Shown: positions 14,746-19,427 of the stretch, in pieces
How positions within the stretch are numbered: the first letter of the stretch is position 1
Layout of the letters: the number at the start of each line of letters is the position of its first letter
From: BRH-c54 sp036567945
GTDB lineage: Bacteria; Bacteroidota; Bacteroidia; Flavobacteriales_E; Vicingaceae
NCBI GenBank assembly: GCA_036567945.1
Contig: DATCTM010000030.1
Coordinates: 1 to 19,427 of the forward strand
Length of the DNA: 19,427 nucleotides
Direction: 5' to 3'
Translations under genes and position numbers: made by a program
Notes under the pieces: model-generated
Database searches by the model: none
What the model saw: only the letters and a program-made list of their open reading frames with translations
What the model was told of the DNA's origin: nothing

Positions 14746-15699
14746 TTAATAAATCGCTTTGGCAATTTCTTTTACAGCAACAGATTTGCCCATGGTATAA
14801 TAATGAATACAAGGCACACCAAACTCAACTAATTTTTTAGATTGATCTATTGCCCATTCTATACCAACTTGCTTAACCGCTTCATCGTCTTTGCATTTTT
14901 CAGTAGCATCAACCAAATCATCCGGTAAATCTATATGGAAAAATTTAGATAGAGAAATCAATTGTTTTTTATTAGAAATGGGTTTAATACCTGGTATTAT
15001 TGGCACATTAATATCATTTTTTCTACAAAGATTTACAAAATCAATAAACTTTTCAGTGTCGTAAAACAGTTGTGTAACAATGTATTCTGCACCAGCATCT
15101 ACCTTTTGTTTTAAGTGTTTTAAGTCGGACTTAATGTTTGGCGATTCAAAATGTTTTTCAGGGTAACCAGCAACGCCAATGCAAAAATTAGTTGGGGAAG
15201 CATTTTGCAAATCTTCATCCATATACACACCTTTGTTTAAGCCAACAATTTGCTTTACTAAATCAACTGCATATTCATGTCCTTCTTTTTCAGGAACAAA
15301 AGCAGGTTCGGTTTTAATAGGATCGCCTCTTAAAGCCAATACATTATCTATACCTAAAAAGTCTAAATCTATCAGTGCATTTTCGGTTTCCTCTTTAGTA
15401 AAACCTCCGCAAATAATATGAGGAACAGCATCTACTTTGTATTTATTTACAATTGCCGCACAAATACCCACGGTTCCGGGACGTTTTTTTATAGCAATTT
15501 TTTCTAAATAACCCTTCTCTCTTTTTTTGTAAATAAACTCTTCTCGGTGATAAGTAACATTAATAAATGAAGGATTAAACTCTATTAAAGGGTCAATACT
15601 ATCATAAATAGATTGAATGCCTTTTCCTTTTAATGGAGGTAAAATTTCAAAAGAAAAAAGTGTTTTCTTGGCTTTATTAATATGTTCTATTACTTTCAA
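14746..15699 (-). CDS. metF: Methylenetetrahydrofolate reductase
   Basis: A 317-residue MetF, the FAD enzyme that reduces 5,10-methylene-THF to 5-methyl-THF for methionine synthesis. It has the FSFEILPP motif with E18 matching the proton-donor glutamate of the family, VTYHRE (about 48-53), LALRGDP (121-127), and the FAD/folate barrel segments through QLFYD and PGIKPI. Length is as expected for bacterial MetF without a regulatory domain. The start codon is TTG (15699-15697): in the frame upstream there are only five sense codons (ILE, PHE, SER, SER, ASN reading away from the gene) before a stop, none of them ATG or GTG, and the residues after TTG (KVIEHINKAKKTLFSFE) fit the family N-terminus. 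It converges on glmS. A TATGTTTG box lies 36 bases upstream. Confidence 0.95.
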   Translation of the reverse strand: MKVIEHINKAKKTLFSFEILPPLKGKGIQSIYDSIDPLIEFNPSFINVTYHREEFIYKKREKGYLEKIAIKKRPGTVGICAAIVNKYKVDAVPHIICGGFTKEETENALIDLDFLGIDNVLALRGDPIKTEPAFVPEKEGHEYAVDLVKQIVGLNKGVYMDEDLQNASPTNFCIGVAGYPEKHFESPNIKSDLKHLKQKVDAGAEYIVTQLFYDTEKFIDFVNLCRKNDINVPIIPGIKPISNKKQLISLSKFFHIDLPDDLVDATEKCKDDEAVKQVGIEWAIDQSKKLVEFGVPCIHYYTMGKSVAVKEIAKAIY

Positions 15700-15735
15700 A
15701 ATGAATGAGCTGTTTTAGGTTAAAATTTCAAAGGG

Positions 15736-15768
15736 CAAACATATTACTTTATTTTCAATTGATAGAAA
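15736..15768 (-). promoter_or_regulatory. Candidate metF promoter
   Basis: On the minus strand TTTC (complement of 15765-15768) and TATGTTTG (complement of 15736-15743) are 21 bases apart, close to the TTTG/TAnnTTTG pattern with one mismatch in the -33 box. The leader would be about 30 bases. Confidence 0.45.
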
Positions 15769-15803
15769 ATGAAGGCTGTAAAATATTTTATTCTTACACT
15801 TTA

Positions 15804-15834
15804 TTTGTTGGTCTAAAAAAAAATAGTAGGTTTG
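15804..15834 (+). promoter_or_regulatory. Promoter of the LytTR regulator gene
   Basis: TTTG at 15804-15807 and TAGGTTTG at 15827-15834 are 19 bases apart, a full match to the Bacteroidota consensus. It lies downstream of the earlier in-frame ATG at 15705 and about 35 bases before the ATG at 15870, which supports the later start for the regulator. Confidence 0.7.
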
Positions 15835-15869
15835 AAGTAATCATTATTAACCCCATCTTAATAAAAAAT

Positions 15870-16589
15870 ATGAAAACTATTATTGTAGATGATGAGCGAT
15901 TAGCCAGAAAGGAGCTAACTAATCTTTTAAAGGATTTTCCTGAAGTGGAGATAATTGACGAGTGCAATAATGTAGATGATGCTAGTGAAAAAATTAATAC
16001 CCTTCAACCCGATTTTGTCTTTTTAGATATTCAGATGCCTGGCAAAGATGGATTTAGTTTATTAGAAGAGTTGGAATATGCCCCTCTAGTAGTTTTTGTT
16101 ACTGCCTATGATGAATATGCAATAAAAGCTTTTGAGATAAATGCGTTAGATTATTTACTTAAACCCATACAACCCGAAAGACTTAAAGAAACCTTAGAAA
16201 AAATTAAAACCCAACTAAAAGATACCAACTCACTATTAACTAGTAACAATAAATTAGGTATTCAAGATAGGGTTTTTGTTAAAGATGGAGATAAATGTTG
16301 GTTTGTTCAACTTAAGGATGTGCCTTTGTTTGAGTCCGAAGGAAATTATGTAAGGGTATATTTTGATAACAATAAACCACTTATACTAAAGTCGTTAAAT
16401 AATTTGGGAGATAAGTTAAATGAAGATTTCTTTTTTAGAGCTAACAGAAAACACATTATAAATTTAAGTTGGATAGAAAACGTAGAAAATTGGTTTAATG
16501 GCGGGTTAATGGTTACGCTTAAAAATAAAATGAAAATAGAATTATCTCGAAGACAAGCAACTAAATTAAGAGAAATGAAGAGTTTATAA
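15870..16589 (+). CDS. LytTR-family response regulator
   Basis: A 239-residue two-domain regulator. The receiver domain (about 1-120) has the acidic pair D7/D8, the phosphoacceptor D53 in FLDIQMPGKDG, T78 in FVTAYDEYA and K98 in DYLLKPI. The C-terminal LytTR DNA-binding domain (about 138-239) shows RVFVKDGDKCWFVQLKDV, FESEGNYVRVYF, FFRANRKHIINLSWIE and ELSRRQATKLRE. The frame is open upstream to an ATG at 15705, but the receiver fold starts exactly at MKTIIVDDE and the promoter lies between the two, so 15870 is used. No sensor kinase gene is adjacent; its partner must be elsewhere. In this phylum LytTR regulators are usually paired with LytS-type histidine kinases. A SiaC-like gene follows 102 bases later under its own probable promoter. 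Its regulon cannot be told. Confidence 0.93.
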   Translation: MKTIIVDDERLARKELTNLLKDFPEVEIIDECNNVDDASEKINTLQPDFVFLDIQMPGKDGFSLLEELEYAPLVVFVTAYDEYAIKAFEINALDYLLKPIQPERLKETLEKIKTQLKDTNSLLTSNNKLGIQDRVFVKDGDKCWFVQLKDVPLFESEGNYVRVYFDNNKPLILKSLNNLGDKLNEDFFFRANRKHIINLSWIENVENWFNGGLMVTLKNKMKIELSRRQATKLREMKSL

Positions 16590-16651
16590 AAAAATTCATC
16601 TATTCATACAAGCATTTAGTCCAAAAATATGACTATTAAGTATAAAAAAAT

Positions 16652-16682
16652 ATTGTGAAAACATAAAAAAATTGTACTTTCG
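16652..16682 (+). promoter_or_regulatory. Candidate promoter of the SiaC-like gene
   Basis: ATTG at 16652-16655 and TACTTTCG at 16675-16682 are 19 bases apart, a near match to TTTG/TAnnTTTG with one mismatch in each box. The ATG follows only 9 bases after the -7 box, so the mRNA would have a leader of only a few bases. Confidence 0.45.
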
Positions 16683-16691
16683 GGTTTCTAA

Positions 16692-17096
16692 ATGGGGAAA
16701 ATAGAAAAAATATATAAGGCGGCAACGACTACTTCACCTGAAGTAATTCTAGATATTGAGAACAATGTGTTTTCAATAAAAGGAAAATCTGTGGTTACAG
16801 AAGTGGATCATTTTTATCAGCCAATATTAAATTGGTTAGATGAGGTAAAAGCCCATAATAGTCAGGAAATTAACTTTGTTTTCGATTTAGAATATTTCAA
16901 TGTTTTTTCATCAAAAAGAATACTTTTTTTATTATATAAGTTAAAAGATATAAAAGAACAAGGCGTAAATGTAAAAATCGTTTGGCACTTTTCTATTGAA
17001 GATGATGATATGAAGGAAGTAGGAGAAGATTTTGCTTGTATGGTAAACCTACCTTTTGAATTTATTAGTAAACAAGTAGAATCTCAAGAATTATAA
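16692..17096 (+). CDS. SiaC-family (DUF1987) regulatory protein with altered phosphosite
   Basis: A 134-residue protein of the SiaC/DUF1987 family: SPEVILDIENNVFSIKGKS (15-33), FYQPILNWLDEV (41-52), FVFDLEYFN (62-70), VKIVWHFSIEDDDMKEVGEDFA and a PFEFI end fit the family throughout. In Pseudomonas aeruginosa, SiaC is switched by phosphorylation of a threonine (T68) by the SiaB kinase and dephosphorylation by the SiaA phosphatase, and when unphosphorylated it activates a diguanylate cyclase. The threonine sits in an 'YFNT(A/S)SSK' type motif; here the motif reads YFNVFSSK (68-75), so the threonine position is V71. Serines 73 and 74 remain. No SiaA, SiaB or cyclase gene is adjacent. Cytoplasmic; a hairpin terminator follows. 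Confidence 0.85.
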   Translation: MGKIEKIYKAATTTSPEVILDIENNVFSIKGKSVVTEVDHFYQPILNWLDEVKAHNSQEINFVFDLEYFNVFSSKRILFLLYKLKDIKEQGVNVKIVWHFSIEDDDMKEVGEDFACMVNLPFEFISKQVESQEL

Positions 17097-17179
17097 AAGC
17101 AATATTATTATTTACGATTTATAATAGTGTAATACCAAATAAATTGTAGTAAAAACATAGCTATATATTGGGTTTAAGT

Positions 17180-17213
17180 AATGGGCGAATTTTAATAAAA
17201 AAATTCGCCCATT
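17180..17213 (+). terminator. Hairpin terminator after the SiaC-like gene
   Basis: A perfect 14-bp inverted repeat AATGGGCGAATTTT / AAAATTCGCCCATT with the 6-base loop AATAAA, followed by TTTATTTT on the plus strand. It stands 83 bases past the SiaC-like stop. On the minus strand it lies 6 bases past the stop of the SprB-repeat gene and may also stop that transcript, although the T-run on that side is poor. Confidence 0.85.
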
Positions 17214-17219
17214 TTTATT

Positions 17220-18230
17220 TTATTTTTGAATGACTATTTTATACTTCCCAACACCTATACTCGTACTTAAATTTATAAAATAAATACCATTTGGTTGGTT
17301 GGTTAAATCAATATTTTCTGATGTATTATTAATTATAGTTTGGTAAACTTCTTCACCAAGCAAGTTTATAATTGATAAGTTTGCACCAGAAATTACCTTG
17401 TCAGACATTATTGTAAATTGCCCAGTAGAAGGGTTAGGATATACATTAATTAAATCTATTAATGATTGCTCTCTAATACCTACAGGGCCGCTTATCACTA
17501 CATTGCTATCACATGTTGAACACCCATCAGCGTCTGTTACACAAACAATTAATGTGTCGCCAGGACATTTGGCTATCACAGAAGCTGTGGTTTCACCACC
17601 TGGAGACCAACTATAAGAATAAGGTGTAGCTCCTCCTGATGGGTTGGCTGTAGCACCTCCATCACAAGCAGTAGAGGAAGATGTATTTGTGACATTTACA
17701 GATAGAGTTAATGGTGCAGGTTGGATTATAGTTACAGAATCAATAAACTGACAATTATTAAAATCTACTATAGTGTCATAATACACACCAGGGCAAAGGT
17801 TACTAATACTAGCAGTGTTTTGAGGAGGAACAGTAGACCAATTGTGTGTATAGGGTGCAGTACCTCCTGAAGGATATGCTGTTGCAGTTCCGTTACAAGA
17901 GTCACATGCATATACATTGGTTTTATAAATAGAATCTTGTAACGCATCAGGTTCTGTAATAGTTACAGTAGTTGTTGCAACACAACTGTTAGCATCTGTC
18001 ATAGTAACAGTATGCGTTCCTGCACAAAGATTGTTTGGATTTTGTACAGTTTGTCCACCTGGAGACCATGAATAAGTATATGGAGGTATTCCTGTAGTAG
18101 CAAGAGTTACTGTGCCATCGCATACTCCATTACAACTTACATTATTACTTCCAACAACTGTTACTGTACATTGGGCAAAAACTCCCATTCCTAGAAGCAT
18201 AATTGAAATAAAAAGACTAAATTTTTTCAT
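17220..18230 (-). CDS. SprB-repeat secreted protein with T9SS type A sorting domain
   Basis: A 336-residue exported protein. The signal peptide is MKKFSLFISIMLLGMGVFA with cleavage near residue 19 or 20. Three SprB-type repeats follow at about 22-95, 100-172 and 173-248, each with a 'CNG/CDG' start, a 'GG..PYTYSWS' core and a 'C.G.....V.D...C' end. Residues 260-336 are a T9SS type A C-terminal sorting domain (VYPNPSTGQFTI, LLGEEVYQ, QPNGIYFINL), which directs export across the outer membrane and surface attachment. SprB repeats are known from the gliding adhesin SprB; here the protein is far smaller, so it is more likely an accessory surface protein than SprB itself. Extra closely spaced cysteine pairs (C33/C37, C109/C112, C237/C240) are notable. 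A second T9SS cargo gene lies 112 bases upstream on the same strand. Confidence 0.9.
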   Translation of the reverse strand: MKKFSLFISIMLLGMGVFAQCTVTVVGSNNVSCNGVCDGTVTLATTGIPPYTYSWSPGGQTVQNPNNLCAGTHTVTMTDANSCVATTTVTITEPDALQDSIYKTNVYACDSCNGTATAYPSGGTAPYTHNWSTVPPQNTASISNLCPGVYYDTIVDFNNCQFIDSVTIIQPAPLTLSVNVTNTSSSTACDGGATANPSGGATPYSYSWSPGGETTASVIAKCPGDTLIVCVTDADGCSTCDSNVVISGPVGIREQSLIDLINVYPNPSTGQFTIMSDKVISGANLSIINLLGEEVYQTIINNTSENIDLTNQPNGIYFINLSTSIGVGKYKIVIQK

Positions 18231-18342
18231 ATTGATATAGTTTAAGTTAATAATTAAATTATTTAAATTTTACGAGTTGTTAATTGTGTCAAGGCGGCCT
18301 CCTATTAATTAAGAATTCTAATTTTTTCATGATTTTTATAAT

Positions 18343-19427
18343 TTAAAGTTTTATTATTTTATTAACATTAATAGACATATCAGTTTCTATTTTTAATAAA
18401 TAAATTCCTTTAGGCTGTTCACTCATATCTATTTCAATATTATTGCTGCTTACACTATGATTTTGTTTAATTATTTTTCCTTCTAAAGTAGTTAGCGTAT
18501 AACCAATGTTACTTGATAAAACATTTTTTAAATTTATTGTAATTTCTGAGGAAGTTGGATTAGGATAAATAGAAACCATCACTTTGTTGAATTCTTCTAG
18601 TCCAACACCAGTAATGTTTATACAAGAAGATGTATCTGTACAATTGTTTTGAGTTACTTCTACTGCATAATTACCATTTGTTGTGGGAGTAAAACTTTGG
18701 TTAGTTTCACCTACAATTACAGCATTGTTGTTATCGCAATCTAGCCATCTAAAAGTGGCATTTGTTGCATTAGCCGTAATAGTGTTTGCATTAGTTGAAG
18801 TTGAAGTATCAACAGTATTAATGGTTAAATCTGTTGTAACAGTAGAATCACAACCGTTACTTCCTGTCAATATATCAGTAAACACTCCCGTGGAAGTATA
18901 TGTATTTGAACCAACTGTTATAGAAAACCCTTGACACTCGTTGAATGTTTGTGTAAAAGAAGTAGTTGGGTTTATGGTAATAGTAATAGTAGAATCATCA
19001 ATACCATTCGCATCGGTAATTTGTAGTGTAATATTAAAAGAACCAGCAGAGTTGAAAACAACAGTATGAGGTCCTTGTGTATTAGCCGAGTTGGGCGAAC
19101 CACCACCAAAAGTCCAGTTCCAGTTACTAATAGAAGAACCGGTACTATTATCAGTAAAAGTGATGCCATCACCTTGGCAAATAGTTAAAGCAGAAGCAGT
19201 AAAAGAAGCTGTAGGCTGATTACAATTAGTAACGGTAATAGTAATGTTATCAGTATTTTGGCACCCATTCGCATCGGTACCCACTACCGTATAAGTAGTA
19301 GTTATATTAGGGATAAAAGCTACTCCATCGATAACCCCATTATCCCATGTATAAGAATTACCTCCACTACCAGTAAGTATAACAGAATCTCCTGCGCAAA
19401 TAGTAGTAGCAGAAGCATTAGCCACTA
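18343..19427 (-). CDS. PKD/Ig-like repeat surface protein with T9SS type A sorting domain, 5'-partial
   Basis: The gene continues beyond the right edge of the window: the apparent first codon is a GTG at 19425 inside a repeat, reading as valine in VANASATTICAGDSVILTGSG. About 360 residues are visible. An Ig-like repeat covers 1-67, a PKD module 72-152 (WNWTFGGGSPNS), a cysteine-bearing repeat about 156-203 (ECQGFSITVGSNTYTSTGVFTD, then GCDSTV), another Ig-like stretch 212-274, and a T9SS type A sorting domain 283-360 (IYPNPTSSEITI, TLEGKII, QPKGIYLLKI). The product should be a secreted, surface-bound adhesin-like protein of the same class as its downstream neighbour. The PKD cores resemble those in the protein at the left edge, but the C-terminal sorting signal is of the other type (A rather than B). 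Confidence 0.92.
   Translation of the reverse strand, partial: VANASATTICAGDSVILTGSGGNSYTWDNGVIDGVAFIPNITTTYTVVGTDANGCQNTDNITITVTNCNQPTASFTASALTICQGDGITFTDNSTGSSISNWNWTFGGGSPNSANTQGPHTVVFNSAGSFNITLQITDANGIDDSTITITINPTTSFTQTFNECQGFSITVGSNTYTSTGVFTDILTGSNGCDSTVTTDLTINTVDTSTSTNANTITANATNATFRWLDCDNNNAVIVGETNQSFTPTTNGNYAVEVTQNNCTDTSSCINITGVGLEEFNKVMVSIYPNPTSSEITINLKNVLSSNIGYTLTTLEGKIIKQNHSVSSNNIEIDMSEQPKGIYLLKIETDMSINVNKIIKL

Noticed and set aside
15179..15421. 80-codon plus-strand open frame inside metF
   Set aside because: It lies entirely antisense to a well-supported gene and shows no recognisable protein features; the same holds for other frames inside genes.
15705..15869. 55-residue N-terminal extension of the LytTR regulator
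   Set aside because: The receiver domain begins exactly at 15870 and a full promoter (15804-15834) lies inside the supposed extension.
18298..18303. AGGAGG (minus strand) in a GC-rich patch between the two right-end genes
   Set aside because: It is far from the ATG at 18230; only a TTG-started 9-codon frame follows it, and the phylum uses Shine-Dalgarno sites little.
19423..19425. GTG at 19425 as the start of the right-edge gene
   Set aside because: It lies within an Ig-like repeat without signal peptide; the gene runs out of the window.

Overview
The window looks like a piece of chromosome from a low-GC member of the Bacteroidota, most likely Flavobacteriia/Flavobacteriales. The grounds are: strong AT richness; type IX secretion (T9SS) cargo signatures in three proteins (one type B/CHU_C C-terminus, two type A C-termini); Bacteroidota-typical families (DUF4270 lipoprotein, single-domain starch-synthase-like protein, LytTR regulator, SiaC/DUF1987); and promoters of the Bacteroidota form TTTG-N19/20-TAnnTTTG rather than the E. 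coli form. I see no tRNA, rRNA, CRISPR array, insertion sequence, phage gene or integron, so most of the window reads as ordinary core chromosome.

Layout. 1-1482 (+) is the 3' end of a large PKD-repeat surface protein, closed by a clear hairpin terminator. 1618-3473 (+) is an M20 dipeptidase overlapping a small LEA-type lipoprotein, which runs tail-to-tail into a TrmH-type RNA methyltransferase on the minus strand. 4362-6315 (+) is groES-groEL, ended by a perfect palindromic terminator shared with a convergent exported protein with two SPOR-like repeats. 7301-10198 (-) carries an exported protein commonly labelled 'asparagine synthetase B' (the label is not supported by its sequence) and dnaB. 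A 499-bp divergent intergenic region with a good promoter precedes a glgA-like / DUF4270 / glmS set on the plus strand (10698-14738). metF (-) converges on glmS and starts with TTG; it diverges from an orphan LytTR response regulator and a SiaC-like protein (+). The right end (17220-19427, -) holds an SprB-repeat protein and the 3' part of a PKD/Ig-like protein, both with type A sorting domains.

Functional themes. Housekeeping: protein folding (GroESL), replication (DnaB), amino-sugar synthesis (GlmS), one-carbon metabolism (MetF), RNA modification (TrmH). Surface and secretion: three T9SS cargo proteins, two lipoproteins and two other exported proteins. Regulation: the LytTR regulator, and a SiaC homologue whose usual phosphoacceptor threonine appears to be valine.

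I did not find a clearly new multi-gene system. The best leads are single-gene anomalies: the degenerate single-domain GlgA-like protein with a long structured leader, the exported 'AsnB' that lacks both AsnB catalytic domains, the SiaC phosphosite change, and -7 boxes placed almost on top of several start codons.
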